Shown piece by piece: positions 8,016 to 16,255 of a stretch of 30,051 bases of DNA. A program made the translations under genes and the position numbers. Numbering within the stretch: the first letter of the stretch is position 1; each line of letters opens with the position of its first letter. The notes beneath the pieces are model-generated. The model was not told where the DNA came from. It saw nothing but the letters and a program-made list of their open reading frames with translations, and made no database searches. The stretch is from UBA3210 sp002363635 (GTDB lineage Bacteria; Bacillota_I; Bacilli_A; RFN20; CAG-449), in NCBI GenBank assembly GCA_946641515.1, contig CAMPBT010000012.1:1-30051 (forward strand), read 5' to 3'.

Positions 8016-8866
8016 TTTAATATTTCTCCTATGTATCTTCCTTTATTTTTATACTTAATTCTAGACATTTTTACTTTTTGCTGACCATTGTTTGTTAATG
8101 ATACTCGTCCTTCAATGCATTTTTCTTTTTCTTTATTGCAAACATACAATTCCTGCAAATAAGAAATTGAATCAATAGCTTTCTTTGTCTTTAAAATATA
8201 TTGATATCCTAAATTAGTTGCAGCAAGTGCATGTCTACATTGTTCATCAGTTATCTCATTTTCTACAAATTCATTAATTATGTCAAACATTCGATTATCA
8301 GCTATTGGAGCAATAATTACATCGGCTTGTTGAATTTTTTGCAAAATTTTCTGGATGACAATAGTATTTTCATATTCTTTGAGCCAACCTCTAAAATAAG
8401 CAATTGATATCATCCAATCATTATCGACATTATATTTGTATATTTTCAAATTATTGGTGTTCATTTTAAATGCATATACTTTATTTTTATTAATTGTTGA
8501 AATATAATTGGCTGCTTGTTCATAATTTTCGCCTAAATAAAATCCTTTTCCAAAATCATTATTCAATTTAGAATTGTGTTCTATATCAATTGGCATAGAA
8601 AAATCTTTTTTTGCTCCGTGAAATAAAACGATATGGCCATCATCAACATGATTCTCTTTAAGCAATTGTTCATAAATATTGTTTATTTTTATATCTTTAT
8701 CATAGGCATAACAATATAATTTTTCTAAATTTAAATCATCTATATTTTTACGATTATGTTTCCAATTATTCACCGTTTCATAACTTACACCTAATTCAGA
8801 ACCAAGTTCTGTCTCTGTGAGATTTAATACATTACATAATAATTTAATCTCTTTGCTTACATTCAT
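8012..8866 (-). CDS. HTH-DUF3990 protein, ADP-ribosyltransferase-like toxin candidate
   Basis: Residues 1-45 form an XRE-type helix-turn-helix (TETELGSELGVSYETVNNWK), presumably binding the repeats upstream. Residues about 78-235 match DUF3990: IVLFHGAK (H83, G84), NNDFGKGFYLGE (103-113), IIAPIADNRMFDIINEF (184-200), and LAATNLGYQYI. DUF3990 is regarded as a member of the ADP-ribosyltransferase-like group and often sits in toxin-antitoxin-like pairs; activity has not been shown for this protein. A basic tail (KVKMSRIKYKNKGRY) ends it. It is first in a two-gene transcript, overlapping the next gene by ATGA, with GGAGG 10 bases before its ATG and a TATAAT promoter at 8894-8922. DNA-binding and effector domains in one chain would make the candidate toxin its own regulator, unlike most pairs where the antitoxin binds DNA. 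Confidence 0.82.
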   Translation of the reverse strand: MNVSKEIKLLCNVLNLTETELGSELGVSYETVNNWKHNRKNIDDLNLEKLYCYAYDKDIKINNIYEQLLKENHVDDGHIVLFHGAKKDFSMPIDIEHNSKLNNDFGKGFYLGENYEQAANYISTINKNKVYAFKMNTNNLKIYKYNVDNDWMISIAYFRGWLKEYENTIVIQKILQKIQQADVIIAPIADNRMFDIINEFVENEITDEQCRHALAATNLGYQYILKTKKAIDSISYLQELYVCNKEKEKCIEGRVSLTNNGQQKVKMSRIKYKNKGRYIGEILK

Positions 8867-8893
8867 ATTTATTGCCCTCCAATTTTTAACTAT

Positions 8894-8922
8894 ATTATAT
8901 ACTAGTTCATAATCAAGTTAAA
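8894..8922 (-). promoter_or_regulatory. Promoter of the DUF3990 module
   Basis: On the minus strand TTTAAC (8917-8922) is followed after 17 bases by a perfect TATAAT (8894-8899). The promoter lies almost wholly inside the proximal copy of the 25-bp direct repeat, so a protein bound there would block RNA polymerase. Confidence 0.65.
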
Positions 8923-8954
8923 TACTTCTTTATATACTAGTTCATAAACAAGTT
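8895..8954. repeat. Tandem 25-bp operator-like direct repeats
   Basis: Copies at 8895-8919 and 8930-8954 match at 24 of 25 positions, the only change being T at 8913 versus A at 8948, with a 35-bp period. Read on the minus strand each copy holds two AACTWG half-sites 12 bp apart, AACTTG then AACTAG. The proximal copy covers the promoter of the HTH-DUF3990 gene, which suggests autoregulation by its N-terminal HTH. Confidence 0.85.
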
Positions 8955-9082
8955 TACGTTTTTTATATTTTCAAAAAATGTATCTATCTTGCTCTAAATA
9001 AGAAACTTGATTCAAAAAATGAACTTAATAGTATTTATGATAGAATATATCTCAATTTTATGAAATCGCTTTCAAAATATAC

Positions 9083-9111
9083 TTGCAAGTCGAGATTTGA
9101 CTTGCTATACT
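9083..9111 (+). promoter_or_regulatory. Promoter with inverted-repeat operator for tetR and the GT-B-like gene
   Basis: TTGCAA (9083-9088), a 17-base spacer and TATACT (9106-9111) with an extended TGC before the -10 form a good promoter. A perfect 7-bp inverted repeat, GCAAGTC (9085-9091) and GACTTGC (9099-9105), fills the -35 and spacer, a typical place for TetR-family repression. A weaker promoter-like pair, TTGATT (9007-9012) and TAGTAT (9029-9034), lies upstream. Confidence 0.7.
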
Positions 9112-9138
9112 CGTAATTGATAGGAGGTATCTCACTTT

Positions 9139-9759
9139 ATGTCAAAACTATTAGAGAAAAGAAAGAAAGCTGTTTTAGATGTTGCAACTAAATTATTTAT
9201 TGAAAAGTCAATTGAATCAGTTACAATGTCAGATATTGCAGAAGCTGCTCAGATTGGAGAAGCAACATTATATCGTTACTTTGGGCAAAAGGAGAACTTA
9301 GTTGTAGAATGTGTTACTGAAATTTGGAAGGTCGTTGGTCAAAAATATTTTGATCCTCATGCTTTCGATATGTATGAAACAGGCTACAAGAAAGTCGAAA
9401 GATTCTTTAGCTTATTCTTAACTTTATATATTGAGCAATTATCAGCTTTAAAATTCATTAATAATTTTGATAACTTTGTTGCAAATAGAAAGATTGATAT
9501 TGAATTCTTAACTGATTACAACAAGATTATTTTATTTGCAAAGACTAGATTCCTCGATTTATACAAAGAGGGCTTACTCGATGGTTCAATCCAGAAGGGG
9601 ATTAATGCTGATGTTTACTATTATTCTTCAACAAAAGCTATCTTTGCCTTATGCGGAAAGTTATCTCAACAACCTATCGTTGCCTCAGATACTCAAGCAA
9701 ATGATCTAGATCAGATTAAGATGTTAATCCGTATGATCACAAATTATATAAAAGAATAA
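9139..9759 (+). CDS. TetR/AcrR-family transcriptional regulator
   Basis: This 206-residue protein has the N-terminal TetR helix-turn-helix: KAVLDVATKLFIEKS, VTMSDIAEAAQIGEATLYRYF (about residues 28-48), then KENLV. The C-terminal ligand-binding half (about 60-206) is helical and diverged, as is usual, so its ligand cannot be named. AGGAGGT precedes the ATG by 10 bases. It is followed after 24 bases by the GT-B-like gene, with no terminator between, so the two are probably co-transcribed. The inverted repeat in its own promoter (9085-9105) makes autorepression likely. Product class is secure; the signal it senses is unknown. Confidence 0.93.
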   Translation: MSKLLEKRKKAVLDVATKLFIEKSIESVTMSDIAEAAQIGEATLYRYFGQKENLVVECVTEIWKVVGQKYFDPHAFDMYETGYKKVERFFSLFLTLYIEQLSALKFINNFDNFVANRKIDIEFLTDYNKIILFAKTRFLDLYKEGLLDGSIQKGINADVYYYSSTKAIFALCGKLSQQPIVASDTQANDLDQIKMLIRMITNYIKE

Positions 9760-9783
9760 TAGAAAAATAGAAAGGAAAAAAAT

Positions 9784-11229
9784 ATGTCGGACAAATCAAG
9801 TGTAATTTTTGGTAATCCAATGCCAAAGAGTACTATTAAAAAAGCTAACAAGAGCAAAAAGAAATTTATTAAGGAATTTGGAGACGATTCAAATAAAGTC
9901 TACCACTTAAAAGCTGTTCCTAATGAAACATTGGACTTTATTGGAGTACAAAACTTAGTTCTTTCCGATGAACCATTAAAATTAGACGATAAGGCATTCA
10001 TTGTCGGTAATATTCGTATGGGATTTGGACATTATAGAATTTCTATCGCTATGGCAAGCTGTGCTAAAGCACTTGGCTACACACCATACTGGTTCGATCT
10101 TGCATCATTTGATGCTACAGGTTCTAAAGTTATTAGAAAACAAAACGATATGTATTCAGTCGCATCTCGTATTTCTCAAAAATCAAAATTATTTAACAAA
10201 TTAGTTTGGGAACCATTAAACTCAGAAGGTTTCAAGAAGATTACTTATAATGCACCAGACCAGAAAAATGCTGAACTTATGGCACCTTTATGCCATGACT
10301 TTCCAAAAGATGTACCATATGTTGGTACTCATGTTTGGCCTTCACAAGCTGCAGTTCATGCTGGCTTAACTCATGTAGTTAACGCAATTCCTGATAACTG
10401 GCCAATGGGTTTACATTTATCAGAAGGTGCAATCCACACAGTTCAAACTCCATTTGCATTCTTAGGTTATAAGAAATTAAATGGTTTTGCTAAAACTGAA
10501 TTAAAACATATGCCAAAAGGTACATTAAAGAATGTAGGCCACTACATCGACCACGAACTTGTTGCTAATTTAAAAGAAGATACAGCAAAACGTTTAGAAA
10601 GAGCAAAAGGCAAACAATTAAGATTCTTAATGACAGTTGGTGGAGCAGGTGCTCAATACAACTTATTCAAAGATATGATTTCATTCTTAATACCATATCT
10701 TAAAGAAGGAAGAATTGTTTTATTCATTAACTTTGGTGACCACCAAAACGTTTATGAAAAATTAAATAAAGAAATCAAAGAATATGATTCATTAAATACA
10801 AAATTCTTTGATGAATATGCTGAATTTAAAAAATTCGTTGCAGGTATCGATAATAGTGAATTACATGGTATTTATTCTGTATACCACAAAGATATCTTTG
10901 AAGCAGTTTACTCAACAAACTTACTCATGAGATTCTCTGATTTACTTATTACAAAACCATCTGAACTTGCATTCTATCCAATTCCAAAACTTATGATTCA
11001 AAGAGTTGGTGGACACGAAGCATATGGTGCTATCCACGCTAGTGAAATTGGTGATGGAACTTGGGAATGTAGAGATATCGAAGCAATTTCTTCAATGATC
11101 AAATTAATGCTTGAAGATGACGATGTCTTAACAGAACTCAACAATAACATCTTAAGACTTAACGAAAACCACACATACGATGGAGGTTACGAAGTCGTTA
11201 AACTTGCTGTTGCAGGCAAAATTGATTAA
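9784..11229 (+). CDS. Uncharacterised GT-B-like (glycosyltransferase-like) protein
   Basis: No named family is recognised with certainty. The 481-residue soluble protein looks like a two-domain GT-B fold. Residues 76-86 (NIRMGFGHYRI) resemble the N-terminal glycine loop (GxGH) of MurG and diacylglycerol glycosyltransferases. Residues 280-292 (FLMTVGGAGAQYN) resemble the start of the second Rossmann domain, and 387-405 (LLITKPSELAFYPIPKLM) resemble the DLxVTKPxxL acceptor/donor motif of GT28 enzymes, where a Ser-Glu pair is typical of sugar-nucleotide binding. The first 30 residues are basic and lack a signal peptide, which suits action at the inner face of the membrane. It would be controlled by the TetR protein encoded before it. 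Whether it is an active transferase is not shown; the substrate is unknown. A terminator follows. Confidence 0.78.
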   Translation: MSDKSSVIFGNPMPKSTIKKANKSKKKFIKEFGDDSNKVYHLKAVPNETLDFIGVQNLVLSDEPLKLDDKAFIVGNIRMGFGHYRISIAMASCAKALGYTPYWFDLASFDATGSKVIRKQNDMYSVASRISQKSKLFNKLVWEPLNSEGFKKITYNAPDQKNAELMAPLCHDFPKDVPYVGTHVWPSQAAVHAGLTHVVNAIPDNWPMGLHLSEGAIHTVQTPFAFLGYKKLNGFAKTELKHMPKGTLKNVGHYIDHELVANLKEDTAKRLERAKGKQLRFLMTVGGAGAQYNLFKDMISFLIPYLKEGRIVLFINFGDHQNVYEKLNKEIKEYDSLNTKFFDEYAEFKKFVAGIDNSELHGIYSVYHKDIFEAVYSTNLLMRFSDLLITKPSELAFYPIPKLMIQRVGGHEAYGAIHASEIGDGTWECRDIEAISSMIKLMLEDDDVLTELNNNILRLNENHTYDGGYEVVKLAVAGKID

Positions 11230-11257
11230 TAGATAAACAAAAATTGAGTAGCACATG

Positions 11258-11290
11258 TAGGGTAGGCGCTTAGACGCCTATCCTATTTTA
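11258..11290 (+). terminator. Terminator of the tetR operon
   Basis: GGGTAGGCG (11260-11268) pairs with CGCCTATCC (11275-11283), one G-U, around a 6-base loop, followed by TATTTTATCTT. The T run is imperfect, so strength may be moderate. Confidence 0.6.
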
Positions 11291-11367
11291 TCTTAACTAA
11301 GATTTTTTAAATTTTTACCAATAAATAGTCAAATTATTTTGTAAATAAAATAGATGGAGGTAAAAAT

Positions 11368-13047
11368 ATGAAAAAACATATTAAATTATTATTAGTAGGT
11401 TTAAGTACTTTAGTATTAAATGTCGGTTGTACTTCTATAAGTGATATCACAAATATAGTTGGTATAAATACAAATTCTTCAACAAATGAAACTACAATAT
11501 CAACATCTTCTGAAAGTGCAGTTAAATATGCTGGACAAGAAATTACTTTAAAGATGTTAAATGAAGCACCTAGTGTTACTACTTTACCTTCTACTGGTGA
11601 CTCTAAATTATTAGTTATTCCAGTTTATTTTTCTGATTATTCTCCTACTAAAATGGGCTTAGAAGAAAGTGAAATTCAAAATAATATATATAATGCTTTC
11701 TTTGGTGAAAGTGAAGATACTGGATGGGAATCAGTTTCTTCATATTATACAAAATCTTCTTATAATAAATTAAATATCACAGGTGAAGTATCTCCACTTG
11801 TTAATTTAAATATGACTTTATCAGAAGGTGCAGCGTTAACATCTTCAACTTCATCATATTATGAACCAACATATACTTTCTTAGAGACTGCTGTAAATTG
11901 GGTGAAAAATAATACTGATATCGATGTAACTAAGTACGATACTGATAAAGATGGATATATTGATGGGGTGTGGCTTGTCTATTTAAATCCATATTTAACA
12001 TCTACTACTAATCTTGATTATTATATTAAAAGTGAAGGATGGAACAAAACTTCATTAGCTAATTCAAGATCTAATGACTATATAGATTATTCTAATATAT
12101 CAAATATTTCTTGGGCGTATACTTATTGGGATTATTCTACTACCGCTTCAATTACTTCACCTAACCCAAAAGCTTATTGTTGGGCCTCATATTCATTCTT
12201 GAAGGAAGGTGGATATGATAAAGTTGACGCTCATACCTTTATCCATGAAACAGGCCATCTTATGGGCTTAGAAGATTATTATTCATATGATTATTCTGAC
12301 GCTCCTATTGGAGGACTTGATATGATGGATAATAATATAGGAGATCATAATGCTTATTCTAAATATTTACTTGATTGGATTACTCCAACCTTAGTAAGTG
12401 AAAAAGGTACATATACATTATCTAAATTTACAGAAACTGGAGATGCATTAATTATTCCTGCATCATATTCATCTTGGAATAATTCTTCATATAACGAATA
12501 CTTAATTATTGAATTCTATACACCTGATGGACTTAATCAGTTAGATGCAGAAAATCCTTATGCGTCAGGTGCTCAAATGTTTACTAAACCTGGCATATTA
12601 ATCTATCACGTAGATTCTAGAATGGTTAAAGTAACTGAATCGACTGCACCAATTAGAGGCCCAAGAGGAGGTACTCAAACATCTTATTCATATACATATG
12701 TAAATAGTTATTCTTCACCTACATCTACTTCATATACAACAGTTGCTTCATCAAATACTGCTTCATATTCAAATAGTAATGGTAGATTAATTAATTTAAT
12801 TTCCTCTTCTTATCCAACTGGAACTATTACTACTACTTCATATTCACCTTTCCCAATGGGAGTAGTATATACATCAACTTCAGCATATTATTATCAAGAT
12901 AGAGATTCATATCGCGCTGATGATTCAGATATGTTTGTAGTAGGTGATTCTATTACTTCATTTAACTTCAATAATGGAAAATCATTATCTTATGATATTA
13001 GTATCACAAGTATTGATGAAACAAGCGCTACTATCACTTTAAGCTAA
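11368..13047 (+). CDS. M6-type metalloprotease, lipoprotein
   Basis: A secreted zinc protease related to the immune inhibitor A (M6) family. The first 21 residues are a lipoprotein signal (MKKH, then a hydrophobic run, LNVGC with Cys21; Asn at -3 is not ideal), followed by a Ser/Thr-rich linker. A domain typical of this group begins near residue 50 (AGQEITLKMLNEAP) and includes LLVIPVYFSDYS and FFGESEDTGWESVSSYY. The zinc motif is HETGHLMGLEDYY with H293, E294 and H297 (HExxH), preceded by DAHTFI and followed by LDMMDNNIGDHNAYSKY, which supplies a Met-turn-like DMM. The C-terminal part (about 450-559) is Ser/Tyr/Thr-rich. GGAGG lies 9 bases before the ATG. The next gene is a longer paralogue, so this is a tandem duplication. 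Substrate unknown. Confidence 0.85.
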   Translation: MKKHIKLLLVGLSTLVLNVGCTSISDITNIVGINTNSSTNETTISTSSESAVKYAGQEITLKMLNEAPSVTTLPSTGDSKLLVIPVYFSDYSPTKMGLEESEIQNNIYNAFFGESEDTGWESVSSYYTKSSYNKLNITGEVSPLVNLNMTLSEGAALTSSTSSYYEPTYTFLETAVNWVKNNTDIDVTKYDTDKDGYIDGVWLVYLNPYLTSTTNLDYYIKSEGWNKTSLANSRSNDYIDYSNISNISWAYTYWDYSTTASITSPNPKAYCWASYSFLKEGGYDKVDAHTFIHETGHLMGLEDYYSYDYSDAPIGGLDMMDNNIGDHNAYSKYLLDWITPTLVSEKGTYTLSKFTETGDALIIPASYSSWNNSSYNEYLIIEFYTPDGLNQLDAENPYASGAQMFTKPGILIYHVDSRMVKVTESTAPIRGPRGGTQTSYSYTYVNSYSSPTSTSYTTVASSNTASYSNSNGRLINLISSSYPTGTITTTSYSPFPMGVVYTSTSAYYYQDRDSYRADDSDMFVVGDSITSFNFNNGKSLSYDISITSIDETSATITLS

Positions 13048-13063
13048 TCTATATATTGAAAAT

Positions 13064-13134
13064 AAATCTCTCTTTAAATGATATTGTAATTTTGGTAATA
13101 TTAAATTACGACACATTTAAGGGGAGATTTTTTT
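13064..13134 (+). terminator. Long nested hairpin terminator between the two proteases
   Basis: AAATCTCTCTTTAAATG (13064-13080) pairs with the complementary 13114-13130 in a 17-bp stem with two G-U pairs. Inside the 33-base loop GTAATTT (13086-13092) and AAATTAC (13103-13109) form a second 7-bp stem. The outer stem is followed by TTTT. Confidence 0.72.
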
Positions 13135-13227
13135 AATATAACTTATGAGGGAAACATTATACAAATTATATAATATTAAACATCTCCTTAATGGTGATTA
13201 ATTTTTTAATCTAACGAAGGGAGATAT

Positions 13228-15477
13228 ATGAAAAAAATTAGTAAATTACTACTTGTTTCTTTACTTGGTTTAACAGTAGTATCATGTCAAGATAATAAGC
13301 CTAGTAATGATGTAGGAGAACTTAATAATAACGTTACTTCCTCTGAAGGTACATCTAGTGAAGAAAGCAGTTCACAAAATTCTGAAAATACATCATCAGG
13401 ACCAGTTTCTTCAGAAACTACAACTAGTGAAATTGCTTTAGGTAAAATTGAAGGGGAAGAATCTATCGATGAATATGGATTAGTAACTAATCCAGTAGTA
13501 GGTAAAGAATATTATTTTGGAGTTGAACAACTTACTTTAGACCAAATGTTATTCTTTTCTAGTAGTCTTTCGGGTAAATACTTTAATTCAACAGATGATT
13601 ATAGCTTAAGCCCTAAAGTTAAACTTGAAAGTGTAGCAGGTGGTTTTAGAATTGCATTTGAAGTTGAAGGACAAAAGCAATATTTAAATGCTAGTAGGTC
13701 AGGTACTCAATTTAAAGCTGTTATTTCAAATGATCCAAATACATTATGGACATACGATACTCAATATAATGTTTTTGTATGCGAAATTGATGGCAATAAA
13801 GGATTTGTTGGCTCTAAAAGTGATTATGAAACATTCTCAGTTTATTCATATAAATCAAATAAAAGCAAAATAGATAAAACAATATATCCTGCACGTTTTT
13901 ATGATGTAGAAACAACTGAAAAACTATATGCACCATTTGATCCTAATTCGATTGAAAAAGATGATGTAGTTCTTACTGAAGAAGAAAAAGTTAATAAAAT
14001 CGCAGGACAAAAGATTACATTATCAGAAGTAGGAGATATGAACCAGGTTGTTTATACTCCTTCTACTGGCAAACAAAAATTATTAGTAGTACCTGTTATG
14101 TTCTCTGATGTTTCATTGGAAGATTTACAGAAAGCATCAGATGAATATAATTGGGAGGTAGATTATTCTTCTAAAGAAAAAGTTAAATCTAATATTGAAA
14201 AGACATTCTTTGGAGAATCTAATGAAACAGGTTGGGAATCTGTTAAGTCATATATGAATAAATCATCATATGGTAAACTTGAATTATCTGGTACAGTAAC
14301 TGATTTCTATCAATCATCTTATACATTAAAAGATTACTTGGCTTTAACTGGTAGCGGTGATCTTAAAGATTATTATCAGCCTTCTTGGACTATGGTTGAT
14401 GATGTTGCAAAATGGGTCATGGACAATCATCCTGAATATAAAGATGAATATGACCAAAATAAAGATGGTTTCATTGATGGTATCTGGATGGTCTATATGG
14501 CACCTAACTCAGGTAAAGATATGGATCAAGATTCTGGAGAATATGAATGGTATAAATCATATTTAGGTAAATCATATAATAATTATGTTGATTATACTGA
14601 TGAAGAAAATCCAGTTGATAAAGTTAATAATGAAATGTGGGCATATGTCTACTGGAACTACAACAATTATTCTAAAGAAGAACAGGGTACACCTTACGTC
14701 TATGGCTGGGCAGGATATGATTTCTCTGCAGAAGGCTATGGCAAAGATGTATTAGATGCTCATACATTTATCCATGAAACTGGCCATATGTTAGGCTTAG
14801 AAGATTATTATGACTATTCTCAAGAATCATCTCCTTTAGGTAGCGTCGATATGCATGATGCTAATATTGGTGACGATAATGCTTATTCTAAATATTTATT
14901 AGACTGGGTTTCTCCAGAAGTTAAATGGGAAAAGGGAGAATATACTTTAAAACCATTTGAATCATCAGGTAATGTCTTCTTATTACCAAGATCTACATTT
15001 GGTGATTCACCATTTGATGAATATATCTTACTTGAATTCTATACTCCAACTGGATTAAATGAATTAGACTCAACAGGTTATCCAGGAAATGGTATTTCAA
15101 CATTTACTAAAGAAGGTGTTAAAGTTCTTCACGTTGATTCAAGACTTGCAAAAGTTGATGCAACAAAAGAAGAAGTCGTTGCATTTACTAATAAGTTCTA
15201 TGATGATGAAGATTATTATACAATTCTTGCTCACTCAAATACTGTTGCATATAACGCAGTTGAAGGTGATGAATCTAGATTACTTACATTAGTAAGCTCA
15301 CAGCATATTGGAGAAAATTATTATTATCCAATTACATTTACCGCTACTGATGAAGATTTATTCTATGAAGGTGATGTCTTACCATCATCATTTAAATTCA
15401 ATGATGGAACTGAACTTGGTTACACAGTAACTATTGGCGAAAGAACATCAGAAGGTATTAAAATTATAATTTCTTAA
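13228..15477 (+). CDS. M6-type metalloprotease, lipoprotein, long paralogue
   Basis: The 749-residue protein starts with a lipoprotein signal ending in VVSC (Cys20), then a Ser/Glu/Thr-rich linker (about 25-70). A segment absent from the shorter neighbour follows (about 75-240; SGKYFNSTDDYSLSPKV, LNASRSGTQFKAV) and looks like a beta-rich accessory domain. The protease part starts near 260 (AGQKITLSEVGDMNQ) and shares with the upstream gene FFGESNETGWESVKSYM, DAHTFI, HETGHMLGLEDYY (H516, E517, H520), VDMHDANIGDDNAYSKYLLDW and LLEFYTPTGLNELD. GGGAG lies before the ATG, and a nested terminator separates it from the first copy, so the two may be controlled apart. The protease would act at the cell surface. 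Family placement is by motif; substrate unknown. Confidence 0.87.
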   Translation: MKKISKLLLVSLLGLTVVSCQDNKPSNDVGELNNNVTSSEGTSSEESSSQNSENTSSGPVSSETTTSEIALGKIEGEESIDEYGLVTNPVVGKEYYFGVEQLTLDQMLFFSSSLSGKYFNSTDDYSLSPKVKLESVAGGFRIAFEVEGQKQYLNASRSGTQFKAVISNDPNTLWTYDTQYNVFVCEIDGNKGFVGSKSDYETFSVYSYKSNKSKIDKTIYPARFYDVETTEKLYAPFDPNSIEKDDVVLTEEEKVNKIAGQKITLSEVGDMNQVVYTPSTGKQKLLVVPVMFSDVSLEDLQKASDEYNWEVDYSSKEKVKSNIEKTFFGESNETGWESVKSYMNKSSYGKLELSGTVTDFYQSSYTLKDYLALTGSGDLKDYYQPSWTMVDDVAKWVMDNHPEYKDEYDQNKDGFIDGIWMVYMAPNSGKDMDQDSGEYEWYKSYLGKSYNNYVDYTDEENPVDKVNNEMWAYVYWNYNNYSKEEQGTPYVYGWAGYDFSAEGYGKDVLDAHTFIHETGHMLGLEDYYDYSQESSPLGSVDMHDANIGDDNAYSKYLLDWVSPEVKWEKGEYTLKPFESSGNVFLLPRSTFGDSPFDEYILLEFYTPTGLNELDSTGYPGNGISTFTKEGVKVLHVDSRLAKVDATKEEVVAFTNKFYDDEDYYTILAHSNTVAYNAVEGDESRLLTLVSSQHIGENYYYPITFTATDEDLFYEGDVLPSSFKFNDGTELGYTVTIGERTSEGIKIIIS

Positions 15478-15485
15478 AAATTTTT

Positions 15486-15518
15486 AGGTCGGATTTTATT
15501 CAAAATTCGACCTTTTTT
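15486..15518 (+). terminator. Terminator of the long protease gene
   Basis: GGTCGGATTTT (15487-15497) pairs with AAAATTCGACC (15502-15512), one G-U, around ATTC, followed by TTTTTT. Confidence 0.87.
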
Positions 15519-15551
15519 GATAGTATTTGTTATTTTTATGTCATTAGGTAC

Positions 15552-15579
15552 TTTACAAATTGCTCTTTTTTGCTAAAAT
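15552..15579 (+). promoter_or_regulatory. Promoter of the small lipoprotein gene
   Basis: TTTACA (15552-15557), a 16-base spacer and TAAAAT (15574-15579) with an extended TGC. The transcript would begin about 17 bases before the ATG at 15603, just ahead of GGGGGAT. Confidence 0.65.
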
Positions 15580-15602
15580 TATTTGCATTCGGGGGATCTA
15601 TT

Positions 15603-16220
15603 ATGAAGAAAGTAATTAATTTATTATTTATTTCATTTATCTCTCTTACTCTTGCTAGCTGTAATTCAAATCCTACATCTAGTGAAATTGGTTCTAGCGA
15701 ACAAAATACTATCATTAATCCAGTATCATCTTCTACATATGATATTGATTTTGCGAATTCCTTAAAATCTATTAAGATTTCTGAAAAGCAAAGTGCTAAA
15801 GAATTGTTAGTAGAGCAGTTAGGTAATCATGTCGTATCTTATGATATGTATAATTTATATTATGATGGAGGAGCATTAAAATTTGGTTCTTCATCTTGCG
15901 GCGGTGATTTAGAAATTGAACTGGATATTACAATCACTTCTGCAACCTTTAAAGTTAAAACATATACTAAATCGTATAAAGATACATGGTCTTCTAGTGA
16001 AGTTAAGACTATCTATAACATCGATCATACAGAACTTGTAGTAAACGGAATAGGAGAGAAATTACCATACGAAGAAAATAAAGATTCAGTATATTCATTA
16101 GTTTCTTATACCTTTAGTGAACCAACTAATAAATTATCAATTCATACATTTAATGCAGATGATGAAAACAATACTAATAATTGTCGTGCATTTATTGATA
16201 ATATTTCATTAAATTATTAA
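15603..16220 (+). CDS. Small lipoprotein of unknown function
   Basis: The 205-residue product starts at ATG 15603, chosen over a TTG 33 bases upstream because GGGGGAT precedes it and it gives a clean lipoprotein signal: MKKVINLLF, hydrophobic core, LASC (Cys20). A Ser-rich linker follows. The mature part (about 45-205) is rich in beta-strand-like alternation and ends in an Asp/Asn-rich piece, CRAFIDNISLNY, reminiscent of the last strands of jelly-roll (carbohydrate-binding-like) domains, but no family is recognised. It lies behind the two protease lipoproteins but has its own promoter and terminator, so a shared function is only suggested by position. Confidence 0.8.
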   Translation: MKKVINLLFISFISLTLASCNSNPTSSEIGSSEQNTIINPVSSSTYDIDFANSLKSIKISEKQSAKELLVEQLGNHVVSYDMYNLYYDGGALKFGSSSCGGDLEIELDITITSATFKVKTYTKSYKDTWSSSEVKTIYNIDHTELVVNGIGEKLPYEENKDSVYSLVSYTFSEPTNKLSIHTFNADDENNTNNCRAFIDNISLNY

Positions 16221-16223
16221 TAA

Positions 16224-16255
16224 AAAAATAGGCTTAATTAAATAAGTCTATTTTT
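16224..16255. terminator. Bidirectional terminator between convergent genes
   Basis: AAAAATAGGCTTA (16224-16236) pairs with TAAGTCTATTTTT (16243-16255), one G-U, around 6 bases. A/T runs on both flanks let it work in both directions. The last codons of the minus-strand DUF523 gene lie inside the right arm. Confidence 0.82.

Noticed and set aside
8895..8954. Direct repeats as a two-unit CRISPR array
   Set aside because: The spacer would be only 10 bases and the copies cover a promoter; no cas genes are nearby.
15570..15602. Upstream TTG start for the small lipoprotein
   Set aside because: It would lie in the promoter -10 region and gives a poor signal peptide; ATG 15603 has a clear ribosome site.
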